A stretch of DNA of 21,087 nucleotides from Acidobacteriota bacterium (lineage in GTDB: Bacteria; Acidobacteriota; Terriglobia; Acidiferrales; UBA7541): NCBI GenBank assembly GCA_003224075.1, contig QHYF01000048.1, positions 1-21,087 on the forward strand, in the 5' to 3' direction. The notes beneath the pieces were generated by a model, which worked only from the letters and a program-made list of their open reading frames with translations, searched no databases and had not been told where the DNA came from. Below are positions 6,931-13,883 of the stretch, piece after piece; within the stretch, counting starts at the first letter, position 1, and each line of letters begins with the position of its first letter. The position numbers and the translations under genes were made by a program.

Positions 6931-9900
6931 ATGCGATTCTCAAAGCCCAGCTGGCGTCCTCGTGTATTGCTTTTTGTTTCCATGCTTGCATTTCCCTCTT
7001 GGCGCGCGGCAGCGCAGACAGGGCCGCCACCTAGGATTACCGAGGCGGTGGATGAGAAGAATCTCGTCGTGCTGCCGGGAAACGTGCACCCACTCGCCCG
7101 CCCGGAGTTCGACCAGGGCGTAGTAGCTGATGCGCAGCCACTAAAGCGAATACTGTTGCTCCTGCAACGAAGCCCGGATGAGGAAACCGCGCTCCGGCAG
7201 GTCCTCGATGAGCAACAGAGCAAGTCTTCCCCGAACTATCACGCCTGGCTGACTCCCGAGCAGTTCGGCCAACAATTTGGCCCCGCCGATGCGGACATTC
7301 AGACGGTGACGCAATGGTTGACCTCGCAAGGATTCATGGACATTAAAGTTGGGCCAGGCCGAACGGTGATCGAATTCTCTGGCAACGTTGCGCAGGTACG
7401 CAACGCGTTTCATACCGAGATTCATCAATACCTGGTCAAAGGCGAAACACACACGGCTAACGCCAGCGATCCGCAAATTCCGGCGGCCCTGGCTCCAGTT
7501 GTGGCGGGCGTCGTATCGCTGCACAATTTCCCGAAGAAGTCTCAGGCGAGATTCCTTGGACAATTCCGCCGCACCATCGGCAAGGCGGGTCTGGAACCGC
7601 TCTTTTCGTTTCCGAACCCCTTCAATGGGAGGACTTTCTACGGTTTAGGTCCCGGGGATTTTGCCACGATTTACAACACGAGGCCCTTAATCGGGGCGGG
7701 AAATGATGGCACCGGGCAAACTATTGCCATCGTCGGCGAGACCAACATCAAGGTGCAGGACGTGCAGAGCTTCCGGACGATGTTCGGTCTGCCCGCGAAT
7801 TTCGACGCCACCAATGTGATTCTGAATGGAGAGGATCCAGGAATCACCTCCGTAGGCGAGGAAGCAGAAGCCGACCTCGACGTGGAGTGGTCAGGCGCGG
7901 TGGCGCCTGGAGCAGCCGTAAGACTTGTTGTATCGGCTTCGACGCCGGCCTCCGCAGGGGTTGATCTTTCGGCGCTCTATATCGTCGAGCACAACCTGGC
8001 CGGGACCATGAGCGAGAGTTATGGGGCTTGCGAGAATGCCCTGGGAAGTGCCGAGAACGCATTTTACAACAGCCTTTGGGAGCAGGCGGCCGCGCAAGGG
8101 ATCACCGTCTTCCTCTCTTCCGGAGATGGTGGTTCGGCAGGCTGCGACGACTTCGGCACCCAGCAGGTGGCCACACGCGGCCTGGCGGTAAGTGGATTGG
8201 CATCTACTCCGTTCAACGTCTCGGTTGGCGGGACAGATTTCGATCAAGTCAACAATTGGGCGGCGTACTGGAATCCAACAAACGATCCTACTGGAACGTC
8301 CGCGAAGAGTTACATCCCGGAGATTCCCTGGAACGAGAATTGCGCGCAGATTGGACTCGCCGGTTGCGGCGCGAGCGCGCCGAATGGATCCGTAAACATT
8401 GTGGCAGGTAGCGGCGGGCCGAGCAGTCTCTATGGAAAACCCAAATGGCAGATGGGCGTAACCGGAGTGCCGAATGACAGCCGCCGCGATCAGCCAGACG
8501 TGTCCTTATTTGCCAGTGCCGGGTTTGACGGGACGGGATATGTTTATTGCCAGAGCGACCGAACCATCTCGGGTGCGAGGACCTGCGATATCAACGCAAG
8601 CAATGGGATCCTGGATTTTGGAGTAGTGGGCGGAACCTCGGCGTCGGCACCGGCCTTTGCGGGAATCATGGCGCTAGTGAACCAGTATCAGGCCGCCCAT
8701 GGAGGCGCGAATCGCCAGGGGAACGCGAATTACGTGCTGTACGCTTTGGCGAAGAAAGCGGGCGCGAGCTGCACGTCCAGCGCGGCTGAAGCTGCAGGCT
8801 GCATTTTCAACGACGTGACAAAGGGGAATAGCTTCTTGCCTACTGGCGCGCCCGGCGTCGGCACAAACAGCGTGCCCTGCCAAGGAGGTTCCCTAAACTG
8901 CAGCGTTAGCACCGCCGGTAGCAACGGTGTACTGGTGGATCCAAGTCACACAACGACGGAAGCCTGGACCGCAACGGCTGGCTATGACATGACCACAGGG
9001 TTGGGAACGGTCAATGTGAACAATCTGGCAACGAATTGGGGTAGCGTTTCAACAATTTCAACAACCACCTCCTTGACTCTCTCGCCGACTACTGGAATCA
9101 CTCACGGTACCGGCGAAAATGTAACCGTTGGCATCACTGTGAAACCAAGTACGGGAACAGGCGTGCCCGCTGGGGACGTGTCGCTGATCGCGACGTTCCC
9201 GAATGGATCGGCCCAAGGATTTGATCACTTCACACTCAGCAGCGGTGCCGTCAGCGGCGCGACGACCCAGAATTTGCCCGGCGGTACCTATACGGTGTCT
9301 GCGCACTATGCCGGCGACGGCACTAACGCGCCCAGTGATTCCTCTCCGGTTTCCGTTACTGTCGGCCAAGAAGGGAGCCAGACGTTCATTGTTGTACCTC
9401 AGTTCGATCCACAGACAGGGAACCTCATCAATGGTAACGCTAGCTCGGTTGTGTATGGCTCGAGCTACATCATCAGAATGTATGTGACGAACTCCAGTGC
9501 AACCGCCAACCCTACCGGCCCGCCTTCGCCGCTCTGCGCGAGCCTGAACCAAATGACGTGCCCGACCGGCACGGTAACGCTCACGGACAACGTTACACCC
9601 GTGGATCAGGCCACGTTTCAATTGAACAATGCTGGCTATACCCGCGATCTGCACCCAAGTGTTACAACTTTTACGGGCGGAACACATCAACTCACTGCCG
9701 GCTACGGCGGGGACAACAGCTATTCGAAGAGCACTTCGGCCATCGATACATTCACCATTACTCCTGCGCCGATGCAGCTTGATCTGTCCAGTGCGATCAA
9801 TCCTTATGTGGGAATCTCCTATTTAATTCAAGTCCAGGGGTTTCCGAACGTCTTGGGTGGAGTTGCCCCCACCGGCACGGTTGCTATCTACGACGGGTCA

Positions 9901-11235
9901 ACGCTCATCAGCGGGCCGACTGCTATCTCCGGATTTGCAGGATTGCCCAACACCTACCCCGGCTTCGGCGTGCAAATGCCCACTACATTCACGTCCAGTG
10001 GAGATCACTCGGTCACCGCGAAATACAGCGGGGACACCAACTACGCCCCTGCTACTTCACAACCTCAGATCGTTCGTCCGCTCTATTCGACCACGACAAC
10101 GATGAACGTCAGTTCAACAAACGTTCAGTATGGAGACAAGATCACCGTGAGCGCGACCGTGAATACTGGGTTGAAGAGTCCCCCGCTCACCGGGCAGATT
10201 AATTTCACAGCCAACTTCCAAACCGTGCTCGGCGTAACAACCACGCAATCTACGGACGCCAGCGGAAACCTGATTCTTCAGGCCACGTTCACTGATACCC
10301 CGCAGCAATCGGAATGGTATAACGCTACGTATGGTGGGGACACAAACTACGCAAGCTCCAACGCGGTCGGCATCTATGTCAACGTGAATATTCCTGACTT
10401 CACCTTGGGACCCGCTAATGGGCTGAGCGTCGTTCCCGTGGCCGGGCAGACTGGCTCCGGCCAGATCATCGTCACGCCGCTGACCCAAACACCGAGCACC
10501 GTAGCTCTGTCGTTTTCGCCGTTGGTGATTTCCGGGTACACCATTGCGCTCAGTCCGAAGCAGGTCAGCTTGAATAGTGCGCCCGCTACCGCAACCATTT
10601 CGCTCACTCCCACTGGCACCGCCCCTGCAAACGTTATCCGCAGCCAAGCACGGCACGCAGGGTTCTTTGGCATTGAACGAGGCGATTGGTGGTTGCTGAG
10701 CTTGGCAACCGGTCTGGGTTTACCCTTTTTACTTGGACTTCACGGTCGCCGTAGAAGATTCCGTGCGGCCCTGGGGCTGGGCATGGTTTCCCTGCTCTTC
10801 TTCGCTCTTGGATGTGGCGGCGGCAGCGGCGGAACGGGAGGCGGTGGCGGCGGAGGCGGTGGCGGCGGAACTCCGCAGTCAACGAGTATTACGCTAACGA
10901 CCTCGAACGCCAAGGTCGCGCAGAACACCCAGTTTCTCATCACTGCGACCGTGACCTCGAGCAAACCGCTTACAGGAACGGTCACTTTTTACAATTTTGG
11001 AAGTCCGATCGTAAGCGGCATCCCTCTGACCAACGGTCAAGCGCAGACAGGTTCGGGGTACATTAACAATCCGGGTCTCTACCAGATAACGGCAGCATAC
11101 AGCGGCGATGCCAACAATTTGCCTTCGACATCGGCCACTCTGACGCAAGTGATTACCGGAACGTTTCCGGTCACACTCCAAGGCAGCACAGGTGGGGACG
11201 TTCATTATCTCCAGCTGACACTCGGCGTGCAATAG
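6931..11235 (+). CDS. Secreted S53 (sedolisin/kumamolisin) peptidase with Ig-like repeats and C-terminal membrane module
   Basis: A serine-carboxyl peptidase exported from the cell, 1434 aa from the ATG at 6931. A signal peptide follows the start (hydrophobic core then AAAQ at about residues 24-30), so I prefer this to the upstream TTG at 6916. A pro-kumamolisin activation domain spans roughly residues 45-200, with YHAWLTPEQFGQQFG typical of it. The catalytic domain has Glu313 and Asp317 (AEADLD), oxyanion Asp399 (SSGDGGS) and nucleophile Ser570 in GGTSASAP. Its end, GYDMTTGLGTVNVNNL near residue 690, matches the usual calcium-site region. About five Ig-like (Big_3-type) repeats follow, marked by 'Y-x-G-D-x-N-Y' turns. 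Residues 1253-1295 form two hydrophobic helices around RRRRFR, ending LGC1295GGG, then a Gly tract and a last Ig-like unit. It is more than twice the length of a typical kumamolisin precursor. Confidence 0.93.
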   Translation: MRFSKPSWRPRVLLFVSMLAFPSWRAAAQTGPPPRITEAVDEKNLVVLPGNVHPLARPEFDQGVVADAQPLKRILLLLQRSPDEETALRQVLDEQQSKSSPNYHAWLTPEQFGQQFGPADADIQTVTQWLTSQGFMDIKVGPGRTVIEFSGNVAQVRNAFHTEIHQYLVKGETHTANASDPQIPAALAPVVAGVVSLHNFPKKSQARFLGQFRRTIGKAGLEPLFSFPNPFNGRTFYGLGPGDFATIYNTRPLIGAGNDGTGQTIAIVGETNIKVQDVQSFRTMFGLPANFDATNVILNGEDPGITSVGEEAEADLDVEWSGAVAPGAAVRLVVSASTPASAGVDLSALYIVEHNLAGTMSESYGACENALGSAENAFYNSLWEQAAAQGITVFLSSGDGGSAGCDDFGTQQVATRGLAVSGLASTPFNVSVGGTDFDQVNNWAAYWNPTNDPTGTSAKSYIPEIPWNENCAQIGLAGCGASAPNGSVNIVAGSGGPSSLYGKPKWQMGVTGVPNDSRRDQPDVSLFASAGFDGTGYVYCQSDRTISGARTCDINASNGILDFGVVGGTSASAPAFAGIMALVNQYQAAHGGANRQGNANYVLYALAKKAGASCTSSAAEAAGCIFNDVTKGNSFLPTGAPGVGTNSVPCQGGSLNCSVSTAGSNGVLVDPSHTTTEAWTATAGYDMTTGLGTVNVNNLATNWGSVSTISTTTSLTLSPTTGITHGTGENVTVGITVKPSTGTGVPAGDVSLIATFPNGSAQGFDHFTLSSGAVSGATTQNLPGGTYTVSAHYAGDGTNAPSDSSPVSVTVGQEGSQTFIVVPQFDPQTGNLINGNASSVVYGSSYIIRMYVTNSSATANPTGPPSPLCASLNQMTCPTGTVTLTDNVTPVDQATFQLNNAGYTRDLHPSVTTFTGGTHQLTAGYGGDNSYSKSTSAIDTFTITPAPMQLDLSSAINPYVGISYLIQVQGFPNVLGGVAPTGTVAIYDGSTLISGPTAISGFAGLPNTYPGFGVQMPTTFTSSGDHSVTAKYSGDTNYAPATSQPQIVRPLYSTTTTMNVSSTNVQYGDKITVSATVNTGLKSPPLTGQINFTANFQTVLGVTTTQSTDASGNLILQATFTDTPQQSEWYNATYGGDTNYASSNAVGIYVNVNIPDFTLGPANGLSVVPVAGQTGSGQIIVTPLTQTPSTVALSFSPLVISGYTIALSPKQVSLNSAPATATISLTPTGTAPANVIRSQARHAGFFGIERGDWWLLSLATGLGLPFLLGLHGRRRRFRAALGLGMVSLLFFALGCGGGSGGTGGGGGGGGGGGTPQSTSITLTTSNAKVAQNTQFLITATVTSSKPLTGTVTFYNFGSPIVSGIPLTNGQAQTGSGYINNPGLYQITAAYSGDANNLPSTSATLTQVITGTFPVTLQGSTGGDVHYLQLTLGVQ

Positions 11236-11256
11236 AGGCCGCCGGGTTCCGGCATT

Positions 11257-11277
11257 TACTTCAACGGCTTTGAAGTA
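11257..11277 (+). terminator. Hairpin just after the S53 protease gene
   Basis: TACTTCAA (11257-11264) pairs perfectly with TTGAAGTA (11270-11277) across a 5-nt loop, starting 22 bp after the stop codon. The place suits a terminator, but no run of T follows, so intrinsic termination is uncertain. Confidence 0.35.
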
Positions 11278-11322
11278 CCCCTCTGGCCGATTCGATGATG
11301 TTGTCGGCTCCTTCGACCGAGT

Positions 11323-11353
11323 AGACTTGGTTGCTGCTGGAACACCAAGGTCT
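11323..11353 (+). other. Inverted repeat ahead of a small SD-led frame
   Basis: AGACTTGGT (11323-11331) pairs with ACCAAGGTCT (11344-11353) apart from a single bulged base, with a 12-nt loop. It ends 8 bp before an AAGGAG sequence. A regulatory leader or a terminator is possible; no T-run follows. Confidence 0.3.
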
Positions 11354-11373
11354 CGCAAGAAAGGAGTCCGGAA

Positions 11374-11421
11374 ATGGCAGACTATCTCCTAGCAGACAAG
11401 CCACTTACAGTAATCACTTGA
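11374..11421 (+). CDS. Possible 15-residue leader-like peptide
   Basis: A tiny frame reads MADYLLADKPLTVIT and stops at TGA (11419-11421). Its only support is a full Shine-Dalgarno, AAGGAG at 11361-11366, with a 7-nt spacer to ATG. Its stop codon overlaps the -35 box of the promoter at 11418-11445. It may be a chance coincidence of SD and ATG. Confidence 0.2.
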   Translation: MADYLLADKPLTVIT

Positions 11422-11445
11422 CAATAGGTACCAATGTGTTAGAAT
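11418..11445 (+). promoter_or_regulatory. Near-consensus sigma-70-type promoter facing a gene-free region
   Basis: TTGACA (11418-11423) is a perfect -35 box. TAGAAT (11440-11445) matches the -10 consensus at five of six bases, and the spacer is 16 bp. It is the best promoter in the window. Transcription would start near 11452 and run into about 670 bp with no convincing plus-strand gene, then into the antisense of the gene at 12122-12646. Confidence 0.6.
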
Positions 11446-12121
11446 GGCTTTGTTACGCCAGCGCCATTTGTTTGCGCTTGCCACCTATGGCCTCCCGCCA
11501 CGCGGTCCTTCTAAACCACGCCGAATCCCTCTGCCCGGCCCGCCTGCCCCGCCTGCCTGCCCCGACTTGCCCGGGGCCCCGAGCATCTTGGGGACTTTGT
11601 CGGGGAGCCTTTCGGGATCCCGCCCGCAATGTGGTCCTTCTCACCCCTTCAATATCTTTGCGCCCCCTCCAGGCACTTTCTTACACACAAGTCACGCACG
11701 AAACTCCTCGAATCCGTTCTTTGTTTTCAAGAGTTTGCGCACTCTTTCATTTTCCGTATCCTGTAAGCCCTGTGTTTGCCACTCTTACGCGAACCGCCGG
11801 GGTGGATACCAACAATTCCCAACTTGGAACCAATCTCTCATCACTTGCAATCGGATTCAAGTTCTTTATTTTCATATTCTTCCGGACTCTTTTGCACTCT
11901 TGCAAAGATCAATTCTTTTCTTTTCATACACTTCCGGACTCTTTGCACAAAACACCCGGGGTGGGGGTAGGGCTCCAGTGGCATTCCTAAAGAGGAACTT
12001 CAACTCTCCCCGCATCTCAAGAGGGATCAATGGCTTGCGCGGGGTTGCGGAACGAAGGTGCCTGCAGGGAATCTCGCCCCTTCAAATTCCACCCCCGGAC
12101 TTTTGGTCGTCAGCTTGCCAT
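11446..12121. other. Gene-free region: GC-rich block followed by a T-rich repeat block
   Basis: No convincing protein gene is seen here. Long frames exist, including a plus-strand one from 11444 to 12703, but they are rich in Pro, Arg, Cys and Ser, match no family and run antisense through the gene at 12122-12646. From about 11450 to 11650 the DNA is GC-rich, with CCTGCC/CCCGCC repetition near 11537-11565 and a recurring gtggtccttct-like phrase (about 11497-11511 and 11629-11641). From about 11700 to 11970 it is T- and C-rich on the plus strand and contains the repeats described separately. With the strong promoter at its left end, it could be a non-coding transcript or a dispersed intergenic element. 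Confidence 0.45.
11711..11948. repeat. Three diverged copies of a short intergenic repeat
   Basis: Units lie at about 11711-11743, 11854-11897 and 11905-11948. Units 2 and 3 share an A/T-rich half (GTTCTTTATTTTCATA versus ATTCTTTTCTTTTCATA) followed by TCCGGACTCTTTTGCAC versus TCCGGACTCTTTGCAC. Unit 1 has the ATCCGTTCTTTGTTTTCAA half and a shorter GCGCACTC end. Unit 3 runs into ACACCCGGGGTGGGGG (11951 on). From memory, similar 'CTTGAAAACAAAGAAC'-like repeats next to G/C runs are common between genes in Acidobacteriota; I could not search for this. Confidence 0.55.
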
Positions 12122-12646
12122 TCACTTCCTGGAATCCAAACAGGGCAGCGCGGCAATCTGCGCTTCCGGCGTGGTGTAGGTCATGGGCCCGCTTGCGTCC
12201 TTCATCGACAAGAACACCCAGTCGCTCTTTTCCTCGGCCGTTCTGCTAAACGCGACCACCACGCCGCCCTTGCTGCCGCGGCTGTAGCTCATCGTCCGCA
12301 TGAGGATGGGAAAGACATCTTTCGTCACGTCCTCCGCCGGTGGTCCGCACCGCGCAAGCAGTCTCTCTGGCGTGACGCTATCCACAGCCCTCTGAATGCG
12401 GGTTTGGCGCGCGGTTCCGATCCATCCGGAAATCTGGAACAAGAGCACCAACGCCACCGCTCCAGCAAGCACGTAGACCCCAATCAACCACGGCGGAACC
12501 TTGGCCTTCGCAGGTCTAGCAGGCCATGTCGAATCGCCAGGCTTCGGCGTCGCCGGGGATTCTGCGCGTGCCACGGCCTTTTTGGTCGTTGGAGTTTCGG
12601 TCGACTCACCAAATTCGCTGGATACCACCGGCTTCGTGTCGTCCAT
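12122..12646 (-). CDS. Single-pass membrane protein of unknown function
   Basis: No family is recognised. The 174-aa product has a disordered, Pro/Thr/Lys-rich N-terminus (residues 1-50). One clear transmembrane helix follows at about residues 53-75 (WLIGVYVLAGAVALVLLF), then a soluble C-terminal domain of about 95 residues. That domain has two cysteines, in LLARCGPPAED and near the end in LPCLD, which could form a disulfide if the domain is outside the membrane. The start ATG at 12646 is preceded on the minus strand by AAAGGCGGG at a usable distance. It is convergent with the protease and divergent from the PilZ gene, sharing a 235-bp upstream region with it. Coding potential is good, since the competing plus-strand frame is of poor composition. 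Confidence 0.72.
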   Translation of the reverse strand: MDDTKPVVSSEFGESTETPTTKKAVARAESPATPKPGDSTWPARPAKAKVPPWLIGVYVLAGAVALVLLFQISGWIGTARQTRIQRAVDSVTPERLLARCGPPAEDVTKDVFPILMRTMSYSRGSKGGVVVAFSRTAEEKSDWVFLSMKDASGPMTYTTPEAQIAALPCLDSRK

Positions 12647-12795
12647 ACTTGCCCGCCTTTCTTTCTATACTCGCATCATCCCTCCACCAGCCTCCCCCGG
12701 TGAGATTTTTCTTTAAGGTGACTACCAGACAGTAACTTTCCCGCAGGAACAGCCTGCGTCCCTGGCCGACCCCGTCCTAGTACGTCGGTACTTCT

Positions 12796-12814
12796 CAAAA
12801 TTGAATCAATTTTG
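12796..12814. promoter_or_regulatory. AT-rich palindrome between divergent genes (possible operator)
   Basis: CAAAATTG (12796-12803), AAT, CAATTTTG (12807-12814): a perfect 8-3-8 inverted repeat. It is notably AT-rich for this GC-rich window. It lies 67 bp upstream of the PilZ gene start and about 150 bp upstream of the divergent membrane-protein gene. This is a typical place for a dimeric regulator's binding site. No clear -35/-10 pair was found next to it. Confidence 0.4.
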
Positions 12815-12881
12815 TACCCGCAGTCCTATTGTTCCCTAGACCTGTCCCGGATACACTCGTGCTTCGACGAGGAGGCCTGTC

Positions 12882-13214
12882 TTGACCGGCACCGAACGCC
12901 GCACCACCCAGCGTTTTTCCATGCGGCTGCCGCTCACTGTGCGTTGGACCACGGGAGCGGCAGTTGGTGAAACGAGCACCGAATCGCGGGACGTGAGTTC
13001 CCGCGGCGTCTACTTTTTCCTTTCCAAGGACGTGAAGGAAGGTTCGCCGGTGGAGATTCTGCTGACTCTTCCGAATGAAATCACACTGGCGGGACCGGTC
13101 CGGGTACGCTGCCTCGGGCGCGTCCAGCGCACCGAACAGCGGGAAGAAGGAGCGGTCGGCGTGGTTGCCGCCATCGAGCGGTACGAATTCCTCCGCGGGG
13201 ACGACGAAAAGTAA
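12882..13214 (+). CDS. PilZ-domain protein (probable cyclic-di-GMP receptor)
   Basis: A 110-aa, single-domain PilZ protein, expected to bind cyclic-di-GMP in the cytoplasm and relay it to surface functions such as motility, pili or polysaccharide. Both halves of the ligand motif are present: RxxxR as Arg7-TTQ-Arg11, and (D/N)xSxxG as Asp37-V-Ser39-SR-Gly42. Beta-strand-rich sequence follows (VEILLTLPN, VRVRCLGRVQR, VGVVAAIERYEF). The start is TTG at 12882, chosen because GAGGAGG ends at 12875 with a 6-nt spacer and because the Arg motif begins at residue 7. Its partner is unknown. The PilT-type ATPase in this window is 10 kb away and not linked in an operon. The Arg and Asp/Ser/Gly residues are all intact, so binding is plausible. 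Confidence 0.87.
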   Translation: MTGTERRTTQRFSMRLPLTVRWTTGAAVGETSTESRDVSSRGVYFFLSKDVKEGSPVEILLTLPNEITLAGPVRVRCLGRVQRTEQREEGAVGVVAAIERYEFLRGDDEK

Positions 13215-13226
13215 AGTAAAGATTTT

Positions 13227-13253
13227 CAGGAAGGGAAGCCGCAACTTCCTGAC
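13227..13253 (+). terminator. Hairpin after the PilZ gene
   Basis: TCAGGAAG (13227-13234) pairs perfectly with CTTCCTGA (13246-13253) around an 11-nt loop, 12 bp after the PilZ stop codon. The position fits termination. No T-tract follows, so it may instead be a 3'-end stabilising hairpin. Confidence 0.4.
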
Positions 13254-13381
13254 GCACGGGGATTCGAAAGTCCGCAAACGGCGCGAGATCCGCAGGCCAA
13301 AACTCCAGAGATTCTCACGGCCTGCAATGCAGAGAGTTTTGATGGGTTTCTTGCTCGCTCACTGCGGAGGCGGGCAGGATC

Positions 13382-13420
13382 AGCCGGGGTGCCTTGGCCC
13401 CTCAGCGAAGCGCCCCGGCT
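13382..13420. repeat. GC-rich inverted repeat
   Basis: AGCCGGGGTG (13382-13391) pairs with CGCCCCGGCT (13411-13420), giving ten pairs including one G-T. The 19-nt loop includes a GGCCCC run that could pair alternatively with GGGG. It lies in gene-poor DNA and is followed by CAGTTTCTTG. It could be part of an intergenic repeat element. Confidence 0.4.
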
Positions 13421-13650
13421 CAGTTTCTTGCGAGCTGAAGAGGAACGCCGTCCTGAGCGAGCGGAGCGAATTCGAATCGATTCCAGATTTCACGCTTTGC
13501 GGAAACGATCTCGCTTACCTTTCCCATTCTTTCCCAGCCTTGTCGTTTAGATTTTTTTGTTACCGGCGTTCGAATTGATTTCGCCAACGATTCAACGATT
13601 TTCCTCAAAACTTCTCCAACTTCTGGAAGTTTCCGGCGCTCGTACGGCAT
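13420..13650 (-). CDS. Weakly supported small basic protein, 76 aa
   Basis: An open frame starts at ATG 13650 and reads MPYERRKLPEVGEVLRKIVE and onward. The first half looks like a plausible amphipathic, Lys/Arg-rich helix with sensible codon use. The last 18 residues come from the dispersed-type motif at 13452-13469. No Shine-Dalgarno is visible upstream of the ATG and no family is recognised. It may be a real small gene or a chance frame in intergenic DNA. It would be divergent from the pentapeptide-repeat gene and convergent with the PilZ gene. Confidence 0.22.
   Translation of the reverse strand: MPYERRKLPEVGEVLRKIVESLAKSIRTPVTKKSKRQGWERMGKVSEIVSAKREIWNRFEFAPLAQDGVPLQLARN
13452..13469 (+). 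repeat. Possible dispersed intergenic motif
   Basis: CCTGAGCGAGCGGAGCGA resembles the 'GTCCTGAGCGAAGCGAAGGA'-type motif that I recall as widespread between genes in several environmental phyla. There is only one copy in this window, so its repeat status cannot be shown here. Confidence 0.3.
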
Positions 13651-13809
13651 CTTGAATTAGACATTCTCACGAAAGGCGAGGCCCTTTACCTCTGCGCCGC
13701 CTGTACTTCCGGGCAGGCGATTTTCACAGGGCATCTGAGAGAGGATAGGGGCGGCCCAGCAGCAACACATACTCTCGGGGGAAACTCGCAGCCGATCAAA
13801 AGTAGAATC

Positions 13810-13858
13810 GCGCGCCAATTCAAGAGATTTGGCGCGCTCAATAATGCGCGAGCGCGCA
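13810..13858 (+). promoter_or_regulatory. Twin GC hairpins in the leader of the pentapeptide-repeat gene
   Basis: GCGCGCCAA (13810-13818) pairs perfectly with TTGGCGCGC (13829-13837) over a 10-nt loop. Just after, TGCGCG (13845-13850) and CGCGCA (13853-13858) form a short palindrome. The alternating GCGC arms could also pair with one another in other registers, so mutually exclusive folds are possible. The block ends 12 bp before the GGGGGAAG ribosome-binding region of the gene at 13884. Confidence 0.4.
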
Positions 13859-13883
13859 CAGAAAGTTGGGGGAAGAATTCGAA

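Noticed and set aside
10812..10872. GGCGGC microsatellite as a phase-variation tract
   Set aside because: The tract encodes the protein's Gly run in frame. Its units are imperfect and of triplet size, so slippage would change length rather than switch the gene off.
11711..11948. CRISPR array
   Set aside because: The repeats are strongly diverged, of unequal length and irregular spacing, and no cas gene is nearby.
11444..12703. 419-codon plus-strand reading frame
   Set aside because: It is rich in Pro, Arg, Ser and Cys, matches no family, begins inside a promoter -10 box and runs antisense through the better-supported membrane-protein gene at 12122-12646.
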